NCBI RefSeq assembly: GCF_902686445.1
Contig: NC_062223.1
Coordinates: 60,847,998 to 60,911,997, forward strand
Direction of reading: 5' to 3'
Length of the DNA stretch: 64,000 nucleotides
DNA from: Sciurus carolinensis
Taxonomy: Eukaryota; Chordata; Mammalia; Rodentia; Sciuridae
Both the position numbers and the translations under genes were made by a program. A model generated the notes under the pieces. The model was given only the letters and a program-made list of their open reading frames with translations, made no database searches and was not told the DNA's origin. Of the stretch, positions 25,556-37,800 are shown piece after piece (positions within the stretch are counted from its first letter, which is position 1; each line of letters begins with the position of its first letter).

Positions 25556-26110
25556 ATTGGTGCTAGATATTTTTATTTAATAATATTTGCTAATGGCTAT
25601 GCTAGAGATTAAGGATATACTAGTGAACAAGATAGATGGGAGTCTTGGCCTCACAGAGCTCATAGTCTGATAGAGAGGCTAGATGGTGAAATAACTATAG
25701 TAAAGTATGACAAAAGTCATGATTTAGGTAGCTTACTATTTCAGTGGAGTCTTTTGAAGGCATCCGTGTGTAAATAAAGAACTTTTATATTGTGACTGAA
25801 TGAGTGTAGTTGAATAAAAGGGAATGGTGGATGTGTCATGTGGAGGGAAGAGCACATAAAGGTCACAGACAGGAGAGAATTTAGCAGATAGCAGCTGGTG
25901 CTTAGGAGGAAATGAAAGAATTTCACTATGACAAGATTATGGAGTAGAAGAGAGAGAGTGGAGAATTTGGGGAAGAATGGCTAGGGAGATAAGTGGAATT
26001 TGGAACATGAGGGTCTTTTAAGGGATACTCAGTAATTTGGACCTTTTTCTTGTAAGGTTTAGTATTTGGAGAATATGAAATCAAAGGTTGGAGATGCTTT
26101 TGTGGATTGC
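25556..26110. repeat. Probable L2-like ancient repeat
   Basis: Text such as agtgaacaagatagatggga, cctcacagagctcatagtc, and later cataaaggtcacagacagg resembles a widespread ancient mammalian interspersed repeat. Family and orientation are not certain. Confidence 0.45.
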
Positions 26111-26511
26111 TTCATTCCTACTCCCCAGCTACTGCCTTTGTGTGGTCTCGAGTAAGGTATCACCTTACTTCCAGACAGAGCAGCTAGGCAATTTATTCCC
26201 CCCACCCTTTTTTTTGGTACCAAGGCAAAGATAACATATACTTTTAGACACCGGGGGACATTATAACTTTATTTATCTTATTCTGAGGAGTATGACTTGT
26301 CCATAACCAAATATCAGATGACCTCTTTTTGTCTTAGGTGATAATTTTATTCATATTTGGAGTAGTCGGTGGAGATTTGATAGGTTAAATATTCTACTTC
26401 TACAGGTGGGGAAGTAATGTTACAAAATATTATTCATTTCATTTTATAATGTATCATTTATTCCATAAGAATTTGCCTGAACCCAGGGTAATAAGTTTTT
26501 ATTTAAAATTA
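26111..26511. other. Unique intron, nothing recognised
   Basis: No exon or repeat family was seen. Confidence 0.55.
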
Positions 26512-27130
26512 TTTTTGTTTGTTGAAGTATAATATGCATGTTGTAAAATGTGCAAACTTTTTTTAAGGTAGAAAATTTTTAACATTCAGGAATATATTTG
26601 AAAAATTTTCCACATTTTTTTATTGGTACATTATAGTTGTACATACTGATGGGATTTGTTGCCACATACATGCACAAAATACAACATAATCATATAATTT
26701 GACCAATATTACTCCCCAGTACAACTTTAGGGGTAATTCTCAATACGGTTTTATGTATGTATATACTCATATAACCCCATCCACAGCAAGATAGAGAATA
26801 GCCTAGTATCTTGGAAGACTCCCTCATTCTCCCTCCCAATCATAACCTCTGAAAGTTAATTGCTATTCTCTCATAGATTAATTTTCTTTGTTTTTAAACT
26901 TCATATAAATTGAATTAAAACTTTCTCGTGTCTGACATTTTTTCACCCAACAAATATCTCTGAGATGAATACTTGTTGAAGGTGTAGTGTTTTTTTCACT
27001 GTACAAAACTCAAGGGTCAAGAATGTCCTCCAGAAGGAGACTTCTGTGGGGTCTTGCTTTTTGCTTTCTGGGTAGTATTATGTTTCCAATGGCTATCATT
27101 GTAAAAATGTACAGTATTTAATAATTAAGT
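26512..27130 (-). mobile_element. Old L1 3'-UTR fragment, antisense, with internal inserts
   Basis: Reverse-complement 3'-UTR text: gaagtataatatgcatgttg, aatcataacctctgaaag, tcatataaattgaattaaa, then tgggtagtattatgtttcc. Two blocks interrupt it: about 26610-26740 (attggtacattatagttg), which resembles a lineage-specific L1 3' end, and the 55-bp duplicated block at 26998-27052. Confidence 0.6.
26998..27052 (+). repeat. 55-bp exact direct repeat, copy 2 (inserted in old L1)
   Basis: It is identical to 25195-25249. It interrupts text that otherwise reads as continuous old L1 3' UTR (ttttttcact before; cttgctttttgctttctgg after). No TSD and no poly-A are visible. A 3-bp match (act) at the left junction may be microhomology. 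Confidence 0.95.
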
Positions 27131-27649
27131 CTATAATCTATTTATATGATAATCTACTCTTAATTTTGTCATTATTCAATACTTTCTTGACTCATCATCA
27201 TTCTTTATGCTTACATGTAATTTTTAGAATTAATTGTTGATAAAAAAAAAACCTTGCCAGAATTTAAATTATTATTGCACTATATCTATACATCAATTTG
27301 GGCAGAATTTATATCTTAAAAATATTGTGAATTACAAAGTATGAGCACAATGTACCTCCATTTATTTGAGCTTTCAAAAATTTTATTTTAGTAATTTTTA
27401 TATGTTTTTTATATGTATATGTATAGAAATTCTGCATATTTTATAAAACTATTGTTTTTTAAATGGCATTTCTATTTTTTACAAATATATATTTTTATAT
27501 TATTTTCATACCCAGTAAACCGGCTAATATACTTACTAATTCTAATAATTTATTTTAGGCTTTGAATTTATTTCTATAAATATGATCAAATTGCGAATAA
27601 TAAATTTTATTTATTTTCTAGTCCATATAATTTCTTAAATTAATAAACA
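27131..27649. other. AT-rich intron, unrecognised
   Basis: This may be further decayed L1, but I cannot assign it. Confidence 0.4.
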
Positions 27650-30600
27650 ATTTTTATAGTAGATTTTTTTATGTTCAGAGTAAAACTGAGTAGAAAGTAC
27701 AGAGAGTTCCCATATTCCCTCTGTGCCTCTGTATACACAGCGTCCCTCACTATCTTCATCCCCTGCCAGAGGGGTACATTTGTTACAATCTGTGAACCTA
27801 TTTGACACCATTATTAACCAAAGTCTATAGTACACATTAGGACTAGACCTTGCTGTAGTACACCGTATGGTTTTTGACAAATGTGTCATGACAGGTATTT
27901 ACCATTGTGATATCATACACATTAGTTTTACTGTTCTAACAATCCCCTGTGTTCTACTTATTCATCTTGCCCTCTCCTCTAGCTCTTGGACACCACTAAT
28001 CTTTTTACTGTCCCCATAGTTTTATCTTTTCTAGAATGTGATATAGTTGGAATCATACTGTATAATCTTTTCAGATCAGCTTCTTTCACTTAATAAGATG
28101 CATTTAAGTTTCCTCTTTGTTTTTCAAGGCTTGATATCTCTTTTATTTTTAATGCTGAATAATATTCTAGTGCCTGTGCGGACCATAGTTTATTATTTAT
28201 CCACTCACCTACTGAAGATGCCTTGGTTGCCTACAGATTTGTGCAATTATAATTAAAGTTTCTATGAACATTTATGTGCAGGTTTTTGGATAGACACAAG
28301 TTTTCAGTTTATATGGGACAGTACCAAAGAGCATGATTTCAGTATTATATAATTCAAGAATGTTTAGTTTTGTGAGAAACTGCCAAGTTGTCTTCAAAAC
28401 TAGTTTTAATATCTTGCATTCCCACACATAATGAGAGTTCTTATGTTCTATATCCTTGCCAGCATTTGGTGTCAGTATTTTTTACTTTGGCCATTCTAAT
28501 AAGTATGTTATGGTATCTCGCTGTTATTTTGATTTCAATTTGTAATTCCCTAATGACAAAAGATGTTGAGCTTTTTCATATGCTTCCCCTCTGTGTATCA
28601 TTTTTTGCTGGTGTCTATTCAGATATTTTGCCATTTTTAAATTGGATTGTTTATTTTATTATTGTTGAGTTTTAAAAGTTCTTTGTATATTTTAGACAGC
28701 ATTCTTTTATCAAATATGTCTTTTGCAAATAGTTTCTCCTAGTCTGAAGCTTCTTTCTTCATTTTCTTGATAGGGTCTTGCAAAGCAGAAAATTTTAATT
28801 TTTATGAAGTCCTGGTTACCAATTATTTCCTTCATGGATCATCTCTTTGATACTCTATCTAATATGTCATTGTCATTAAGGTTAACTAGGTTGTCTCCTA
28901 AGTTATCTTCTAGGAATTTAATATGTTTTTGTCCTAAATTTGTGTCTATGATTCATTTTTAGTTAATTTTTGAAGGGTATCAAGTCTGTTTCTGGATTCC
29001 TTTTTTGCACATGGATATCTAGTTGTTCCAAAACCATTTTTGGAAGAGTTATCTATCCTCCATTGAATCACTTTTACTTCTTTGTCAAAGATCATTTGAC
29101 CATATTTATGTGGGTCTATTTTTTACTCTATTCTGCTCTATTCATCAAATTTTCCTTTTTTTAATCAATATTACACTGTCTTAATTACTGTCATTTTATA
29201 ATAAGTCTTGAACTTGTATAGTGTCAGTCCCCTGACTTCGTTCTCCTTCGATGATAAATTGGTTGTGGTGGGTCTTTTACCTCTCCATGCAAACCTTAAA
29301 CTCATTTTGTTAATATTCTCAGAATAATTTGCTGAGATTTTGATTGCGACTACTTTCAGCCTATAGATCAAGTTAGGAAGAACTTATATCTTGACCACAT
29401 TGAGTCTTTCAATCTATAAAATGGCATATTTCTAATTTATTTACTCTTTGATAACTTTCATCAGAGTTTCATAGTTGTCCTCATATAGATTTTGCACATA
29501 TTTCATTAGATTTATATCTAAATATTTCATTTATTGGGTGTACTAATGTAAATTGCAATGTGATTTTAATTTCAGATTCTACTTGTTCATTGCTGGTAGT
29601 AGGAATATGATTGACATTTGGACAGAAACCTTGTGTCCTGAATTTTGTTATATTTGTTTATTAGTTGCATGAGATTAATTTATTTAGTCAATTTATATTG
29701 TCAGTGAACAAAGACAATTTTATTTTTTTATTCCCAATCTGTATTGCCCTTATTTGCATTTATTGTCTTATTGTATTAGCTAGGACTTCCCATGTGTTAT
29801 TGAAAACTGGATCTTCACTGTTTTCCTAATCTTCTTGGGAAAGATTTAAGTATCACAGCTGTAATTATGATGTTAGCTGTATTTTTTTTTTTGCAGCTTT
29901 TAATTTTTTAAGTTGAGGCAGTTCCCCTTATTCCTAACTTGCTGAACTTTTTTTTCCTTTTGATTCATGAATGGACATTGACTTCTGTCAAATGATTTTT
30001 TTCTGTATCTAGTAATATGATCATGTGATCTTCCTTGTTTAGCTGGTTAATGTGATGGATTATATTAATTGATTTTTGAATGTTGAACCAGCCTCGAATG
30101 CCTACAATAAATTTCTTTTGGTTGTGGTATATAATTTTTTCATTTACTATTAATTTGATTGCTAATATTTTGTGGAGGATATTTACACCTGTGATCATGA
30201 GAGACATTGATTGATAGTTTTCTTGTATTTTCTTTGTCTGGTTTTGGGATTAGGGTAATGCTGCCCTTATAAAACTAGTTAGGAAGTATTCCTCTACTTA
30301 TAGCTACTGAAAGAGATTTTATGGAATTGGTCGCACTTCTCCTTAAATATTTGGTAGAATTCACCTGAGCTGATGTGTTCTGCTTTGGAAGGTTAATTAT
30401 TGATTCATTTCTTTAAAGATATCAGACATTCAGATTGTCTACTTTCTCTTCTGTAAGTTTGGTAGATTGTGTCTGTCTTTCAAAGAATTGGTCCATTTCC
30501 TCTATGTTGTCAAATTTGTGGGCATAAAGTTGTTAATAACATTCCCTTCTTATCCTTTTACTATACAAATGTCCTCCTCTTCATTTCTGATATTTGTAAT

Positions 30601-32380
30601 TTATATTTTCTCTCTTTCATTTTTGGTTGGCTTGCCTAGAGGCTTATCTATTTGATTTATCTTTTCAAAGAACTAATTGTCAGTCTGTTGATTTTCTGTC
30701 TTCAATTTCATTTACTTCTCTTATGAATTTTATTATTTCTTTTCTTCTCCTACCTTGGAATTGACTTTCTCTTCTTTTTTTAGTTTCCCAAAGTGGAGAC
30801 TAAGATTTACTGATTATTAAATAAATGCTACAAATTTACCTCTAAGCACTGCTTTTGCCATGTCCCACAAATTTTGATAATTCGTATTTTCACTTGTATT
30901 TGATGAAAATATTTTACATTTTTTAATTGGCCTATGTGTTATTCAGAAGTGTGTTGCTTAATCTCTGTGTATTTTGAGATTTTTTCCAGCTGTATTTCTG
31001 TTATCTAAGTTTAATTTCTTGGTGGTCTAAGAGCAGAGATTGTATGATTTCTGTTCTTTTACACTTGTTAGTTGTGTTTTACAGCCAAAATATATTCTAT
31101 TTTGGTGAATGTTCCATGTGAGTTTTAGAAGAATGTAATTTGCTGGTAGTCAATAGACATCGATTATATCTAGTTGACTGATGGCGGTGTTGACTTCAAC
31201 TATGTCCTTACTGATTTTTCATCTGCTGTATCTGGCCACTTCTGACACAGGGATGGTAAAATATCCAACTATGGTAGCCGACCCTTACATTTTTCCTAGA
31301 AATTTTTGCCTAACATATTTTGGTGTTTTTTTGTTGTACATACACATTAAAGATTGTCATGTCTTTTGAAGTATTGACTCCTTTAATATTATGTAATACT
31401 CCCACCACCTCCTTTTCTCTAAAATCTGCTTTGTCTGAAATTACTATAGCTACTAGCACTTCTTTTGATAAGTGTTAGCGTAACATATTTTTCTCCATTC
31501 CATTTCCTTTAATCAATATGTGTCTTTATAGAAAGAATGGGTTTTTTAGATAATATATAATTATTTTTTGATACAGTCTGACAATCTGTATTTTGTATTC
31601 TGTATTGATGTATTTTGAAAATTGACATTAATTGTTATCCATATAGTTTTATTAATATCTACCATATATGGTACTATTTTTTGCTTTTGTTGTTTGATCC
31701 TATTTTTACCTTCCACATATTCGGCCTTTTGTGGTTTTAATTAGTTATTTCATTTTATATGATTCAATTTTTTTCTTCTTTCTTAGCACATCTGTTATCT
31801 ACTAGTGATAGATAGTAATTAGTCTAGATTTTGCATCAACTATGCAAGTCTACTTTCAAATAACTATACAGCTTCATATATATTACAAATAACAAACTAT
31901 TTCTAAATTCCTCTCTCCTGACCTTTACACTATTGTTGTCATACCTCTCACTTAATAAACATGTATATTAAAAATAAAATTTCTTATATTTATGTAATAT
32001 ATGTATATATATAATTTATATACAAATAGTCAAATATATTGTTGCCATTATTTTGAACACATTCATCTGATAGATCAATTGAGAATAAGAAAATATAAAA
32101 AAGTTTTAATTTTACCTTTGTTTATTCATACTTTTCCTTTCTTTATGTACATCTGAGTTTCGGACCTCTACCATTTTTTCTGTTCTCTGAAGATCTTCTT
32201 TAACATTTCTTGTAAGGCAGGTCTCTTGGCAACACGTTGCCTCAATTTTCATTTGTCTGAGAAAAGTTTTTTAATTTACACAGTTCCAAAGGATAATTTC
32301 ACAGAGCACATAATTATAAGTGGATATTTTTTTTTCTCAATACTTGAAACGTTTCACTTGACAGACTTCTTACTTACATG
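27650..32380 (-). mobile_element. Nearly complete old L1 (L1M-type), antisense: 3' UTR, ORF2, start of ORF1
   Basis: Continuous reverse-complement L1 text runs from the 3' UTR (cagagagttcccatattccc; tggaatcatactgtataatc) through ORF2 (tttccctaa-type text; gttgaaccagcctcgaatgc; aagtgtgttgcttaatctc; gtagacagcat equivalent) to the region before ORF1 (aacatttcttgtaaggcagg). The - strand frame 29965-30207 still reads as reverse transcriptase (GWFNIQKSINIIHHINQLN). Many stops and indels make it inactive. It continues after the LTR at 32381-32770. Confidence 0.85.
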
Positions 32381-32770
32381 AGGCTATAGCTTGAATGTGT
32401 TTCTCAAAGTTCACATGTTGGAAATTTAATACCCAATTCAACTGTGTTGAGGAGTGAGACCGTTTAATAAGTGATTAGGTCATGAGAATTCTGCCTTCAT
32501 GAAAATATTAAATGCCATTATTGTCAGAGTTAGATTGTTATCCCAGGAGTGGTTTCCTAGTTTTTAAAAAAAATAATTTGGCCTTTTTCCCTGCCTCTCT
32601 TGTGTTTGCCTTATGATGCCTTCTGTCATGTTATGATGATGTAGCAAGAAGACTCTTGCCCCAAGTGGCTCTGTAATCTTGGATTTCCGAGCCTACAGAA
32701 CTGTGAGCCAAATAACTTGTATTTGTATGTATTCTATTTATATAATAAATTATGCAATCTGTGGGTAATA
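32381..32770 (+). repeat. MaLR LTR (MST-like), sense, inserted in old L1
   Basis: Order: aggctatagcttgaatgtg, caaagttcacatgttgga, gattaggtcatgagaattc, ccaggagtggtttcctag, then ccgagcctacagaactgtga and a tatgcaatctgtggg end. This is a solitary LTR of the mammalian apparent LTR-retrotransposon group; no internal genes are present. The L1 resumes on its right. Confidence 0.85.
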
Positions 32771-34182
32771 TGTGGGGAAAGGTGTCCTTTCTGACCTCCT
32801 ATCCTACAACCTCTAGCTTCTTTTAAGATTTTTAAATTTTGTTTTATTTTCTGAGGTTTCAATATGATAATATAATATAGGTAGATGAATTTTTCTTCTT
32901 TTTCTTTCTTTTAGTGTATCATGCTTGATATTCTGTTGGCGTTCTCTGCAGTTCCTATTGATATGTGACATCAATTTGAGAAAATCATTGGCAATATTAC
33001 TTGGATATTCTGTTTTTCTTTCTCTTTTTAAAAAAAAATTGAAAAAATATTTTAAAAAATTCTTTCCATTTTGAAGGTCTCTGACAATATATTTTAAACT
33101 CCTAGATTCTTTTCTTGGCTATATTCAGTCTGTTAATGAGCCCACTAAAGTCATTCTTCATGTGTTACAATGATTTTTATTTCTACCATTTTTAAAATTA
33201 TGTCTTAGAATTTTCATCTTTCTGTTTACATTATTCATCTGTTCCTGCATTGCCTACTTTTTCCATTAAATTCTTTTGTGTACTTTTAAAATTCCTATTC
33301 TGGTAACTAGATTTCTGTCGCATTGGACTGTGGTTCTGATGTGTGTTCTGTTTCTTCAAATGAAATATTTTGCCTTTGTTTGTGTCTTACAATTTTTTTT
33401 CTTGAAAAACACACATACTTAGGTAAAAGGAACCATGGTAAAAAGGCCTTTAGTCATGTATTTACTAGGTGTGGGGAGAAGAGAAGTATTCAGTAGTCTC
33501 ATGATTAGGTCTCAGTTTCTTGGTAAGCCTGTGTCCTCACACTGTGAACCTTATTACTACTTCTCAGTTTCCCCGGCCAAGTTGGAACACAGAGGCTGGG
33601 TGTGTTCAAAAATTTGGATATTTCTCTTCCCTGAGGTAAGCTGTACACTGATAAAATAGTGAGTTAGGCTCTGGTAAAATATTTTCTTCTGAGGGCAGCA
33701 CTTGTTAAGAAGAACAAATGCTTTGAGGTATTTCAGAATGTATCCTTTTCCCCTCCCTGCCAGAAATCTGAGGGGATTTTCTCTAATAATCACTGGTAGA
33801 GCTCGTAGATGTAAAACTCATGAAAGTATAGAGGCTCTCTTATGATTGAGAGTCCATAGAGTTTTTAACTCTCAAGAGTTGTCCACATTTAACATCTAGC
33901 AATTTGTTCATTACAGTTCTGAATTTCCTCTCCAGCCTGGTTCCCATGTAGGTTTTTGTTCATGGGTTTCTGCTCTGGTAAGTTGTGACTCTTTGTATCT
34001 GTCTGTCTTTTTCTCCAATTCTGGGGACAGAAATTCTCTGACTTCTGTTCTCTGATGAATCTTCTAAGAAGAGTTGTTGTTTTTCTCTTTCTTAAGCTTT
34101 TTACTTATTAGAATAAAGTGATGACTATACTCAACCCCAAGGGCTGTATACTCCTTAAATGCTGGACTGGAAATTGGAAGTC
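32771..34182 (-). mobile_element. Old L1, antisense, ORF1 and 5' UTR part
   Basis: Decayed reverse-complement ORF1/5'-UTR text follows the LTR: attggcaatattacttggat, aaggcctttagtcatgta, gttgttgtttttctcttt. It ends with aatgctggactggaaattgg and agtct, which matches the 5' terminus of old L1s. With 27650-32380 the element spans about 6.1 kb excluding the LTR. Confidence 0.7.
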
Positions 34183-34429
34183 TACTATATATATTTTTGT
34201 TTCTTTTTCTTATTGAATAGAAGTCTAAGTAAGAATAGATATTGTTTTGTTTCTGAACTCGTAGAAAAACATTTGGTGTTTTATAATTAATATTGTTTGC
34301 AGGAAGTATAGTCTTAGATTGCTAAGAGTTCTTTATTTTTTAAAATAACAAATGGATATTTAATATTACAAAGTGTTTTAATCTGCAACTAATGTTATGA
34401 TGAAATGATTTTTCACCTTAATGGTAAAG
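34183..34429. other. AT-rich intron between two L1 elements
   Basis: Not recognised. Confidence 0.5.
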
Positions 34430-34580
34430 TACATTATATCTATTGTTATTTGAATATTTAAGCAATTTCACATTCTTGGGACAAATCCCTCTTGGTCCTT
34501 TTTCTATACTGTTAGATATTTTCTATATTTGGTAATATTTTATTGGGGTTTTATATCTATGTTTATGATGTAGACTGGTC
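34430..34580 (-). mobile_element. Old L1 ORF2 fragment, antisense, left of the young L1
   Basis: The text attcttgggacaaatccctc, then ctgttagatattttctata and tttatgatgtagactggtc, is decayed ORF2 in reverse complement. It continues on the other side of the young L1, at 40975. Confidence 0.75.
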
Positions 34581-34593
34581 TATAAATTTCTTT
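34581..34593. repeat. L1 target-site duplication, left copy
   Basis: The 13-bp tataaatttcttt is repeated at 40962-40974. It runs directly into the poly-T (the L1 poly-A tail on the - strand), so its right edge is ambiguous by a few T. Confidence 0.9.
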
Positions 34594-34860
34594 TTTTTAT
34601 TATTGTAAACAAATGGGATACATGTTGTTTCTCTGTTTGTACATGGAGTCAAGGCATACCATTTGTGTAATCATAAATTCACATAGGGTAATGTTGTTTG
34701 ATTCATACTGTTATTTTTTTCCCTTCTCCCCCACCCCTCCCACCCCTCTTTTCCCTCTATGTAATCCTTCCTTCCTCCATTTTTACCACCCTCCTTATCC
34801 CTAACCCTAAACCTAACTCTAACCCTAATGCTAACCCCTCCGACCCCCCATTATATGTCC
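34594..34860 (-). other. L1 3' UTR with G4-prone tract and telomere-like repeats
   Basis: On the + strand a C-rich tract at 34728-34747 (ccccacccctcccacccc) corresponds to four or more G runs on the L1 sense strand, a typical L1 3'-UTR G-quadruplex motif. At 34797-34838 degenerate ccctaa units occur (ccctaaccctaaacctaac and more). The shorter L1 at 14.3 kb has the G-rich tract but lacks the telomere-like block. Confidence 0.8.
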
Positions 34861-37800
34861 TCATCCGCTTATCAGCGAGATCATTCGTCCTTTAGTTTTT
34901 TGAGATTGGCTTATCTCACTTAGCATGATATTCTCCAATTTCATCCATTTGCCTGCAAATGCCATAATTTATCATTCTTCATGGTGGAGTAATATTCCAT
35001 TGTAGCCACAGTTTCTTTATCCATTCATCAACTGAAGGGCATCTAGGTTGGTTCCACAATCTGGCTACGGTGAATTGAGCAGCAATGAACATTGATGTGG
35101 CTGTATCTCTGTAGTATGCTGATTTTAAGTCCTTTGGGTATAGGCCAAGGAGTGGGATAGCTGGGTCAAATGGTGATTCCATTCCAAGCTTTCTGAGGAA
35201 TCTCCATACTGCTTTCCAGAGTGGCTACACTAATTTGCAACCCCACCAGCAATGTATGAGTGTACTTTTTCCCCACGTCCTCGCCAACACCTATTGTTGC
35301 TTGTGTTCTTGATAATTGCCATTCTAATTGGGGTGAGATGAAAGGGTGGTTTTGATTTGCATTTCTCTTATTACTAGAGATGTTGAACATTTTTTCATGT
35401 ATCTGTTGATTGCTTGTGCATCTTCTTCTGTAAAGTGTCTGTTCATTTCCTTAGCCCATTTGTTGATTGGATTATTTGTATTCTTGGTGTAGAGTTTTTT
35501 GAGTTCTTTATAGATTCTGGAAATTAGCGCTCTATCTGAAGTATGAGTGGCAAAGATTTTCTCCCACTCTGTAGGCTCTCTCTTCACATTACTGATAGTT
35601 TCCTTTGCTGAGAGAAAGCTTTTTAGTTTGAATCTATCCCAGTTGTTGATTCTTGCTTTTATTTCTTGTGCTATGGGAGTCCTGTTAAGGAAGTCTGATC
35701 CTAAGCCAACAAGTTTTGAAGGTTTGGACCTACTTTTTCTTCTATAAGATGCAGGGTCTCTGGTCTGATTCCGAAGTCCTTGATCCATTTTGAGTTGAGT
35801 TTTGTGCAGGATGAAAGACAGGGGTTTAATTTCATTCCGTTACATATGGTTTTCCAGTTTTCCCAGCACCATTTGTTGAAGAGGCTATCTTTTCTCCATT
35901 GCATGTTTTTGGCCCCTTTGTCTAGTATGAGAAAATTGTATATCTTTGGGTTTGTGTCCATGTCCTCTATTCTGTACCATTGATCTATCTGTCTGTTTTG
36001 GTGTCAATACCATGACGTGTTTGTTACTATTCCTTTGTAGTAGAGTTGAAGATCTGGTATTGCGATACCCCCTGATTTGCTCTTTCTACTGAGAATTGCT
36101 TTAGTTTTTCTGGTTTTTTTATTCTTCCAGATGAATTTCATAATTGCTTGCTCTATTTCTGTAAGGTACATCATTGGGATTTTAATTGGAATTGCATTGA
36201 ATCTGTATAGCACTTTTGGTAGTATGGCCATTTTGACAATATTAATTCTGCCTATCCAAGAACATGGGAGATCTTTCCATCTTCTAAGGTTTTCTTTAAT
36301 TTCTTTCTTTAGTGTTCTGTAGTTCTCATTTTAGAGGTCTTTCACCTCTTTTGTGAGATTGATTCCCAAGTATTTTATTTTTTTCGATGCTATTGTGAAT
36401 GGGGTAGTTTTCCTAATTTCTCTTTCTGCAGATTTATCACTTATGTATAAAAATGCATTGGATTTATGAGCATTGATCTTGTAACCTGCTACTTTACTGA
36501 ATTCACTTATGAGTTCTAAAAGTTTTCTGGTGGAATTTCCAGGTTCCTCTAAATATATAATCATGTCATCAGCGAATAGGGATAGTTTGAGTTGTTCTTT
36601 TCCAATTCATATCCCTTTAATTTCTTTGATTTGTCTAATTGCTCTGGCTAGAGTCTCAAGGACGATGTTGAATAGAAGTGGTGAAAGAGGGCATCCCTGC
36701 CTTGTTCCAGTTTTTAGGATGAATGCTTTCAGTTTTTCACCATTTAGAATGATATTGGCCATGGGTTTAGTGTAGATGGCCTTTACAATGTTAAGGAATG
36801 TTCCCACTACCCCAATTTTTTCTAGTGTTTTGAGCATGAAGGGATGCTGTATTTTATCAAATGCTTTTTCTGCATCTATTGAAATAATCATGTGATTCTT
36901 AACTTTAAGTCTGTTGATATGGCGAATTACATTTATTGATTTCCGGATGTTGAACCAACCTTGCATCCATGGGATAAAACCCACTTGATCATGGTGCACT
37001 ATCTTTTTAATATATTTTTGTATGCAATTTGCTAAAATTTTGTTGAGAATTTTTGCATCAATGTTAATTAAGGATATTGGTCTGAAATTTTCTTTCCTCG
37101 ATGTGTGTCTGTCTGGTTTAGGTATCAGGGTGATATTGGCTTCATAGAATGAGTTTGGAAGGGTTCCCTCCCCCTCCTCTTCTATTTCATGAAATACTTT
37201 GAGGAGTATTGGAATGAGCTCTTCTTTAAAGGTTTTATAGAACTCGGCTGAGAACCCATCTGGTCCCGGACTTTTCTTTGTTGGTAGGCTTTTGATGACC
37301 TCTTCTATTTCATTGTTTGAAATTGATTTATTTAAGTTGTGTATGTCCTCCTTGTTCAGTTTAGGTAATTCATAAGTCTCTAGAAACTTGTTGATGTCTT
37401 CGAGGTTTTCTGTTTTGTTGGAGTATAGATTTTCAAAATAGCTTCTAATTATGTTTTGTATTTCACTCGTGTCTGTTGTGATGTTTCCTTGTTCATTCCA
37501 AATTTTAGTAATTTGAGTTTTCTCCCTCTTTCTCTTTGTTAATGTGGCTAAGGGCTTATCAATTTTGTTTATTTTTTCAAAGAACCAACTATTTATTTTG
37601 TTAATTTTTCTGATTGTTTCTTTTGTTTCAATTTCATTGATTTCGGCTCTGATTTTAACTATTTCCTGTCTTCTACTACTTTTGGTGTTGGTCTGCTCTT
37701 CTTTTTTCTAGGGCTTTGAGCTGTAGTGTTAAGTCATTTATTTGTTAATTTCTACTTCTTTTGTTGAATGTGCCCCATGAAATAAATCTTCCTCTAAGTA

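Noticed and set aside
33435..33659. 74-codon + strand open frame
   Set aside because: It lies within the decayed 5' UTR of the old antisense L1 and has no protein similarity.
34797..34838. True interstitial telomere (chromosome fusion relic)
   Set aside because: The units are few and degenerate, and lie fully inside an L1 3' UTR bounded by the element's own sequence, so a fusion scar is not supported.
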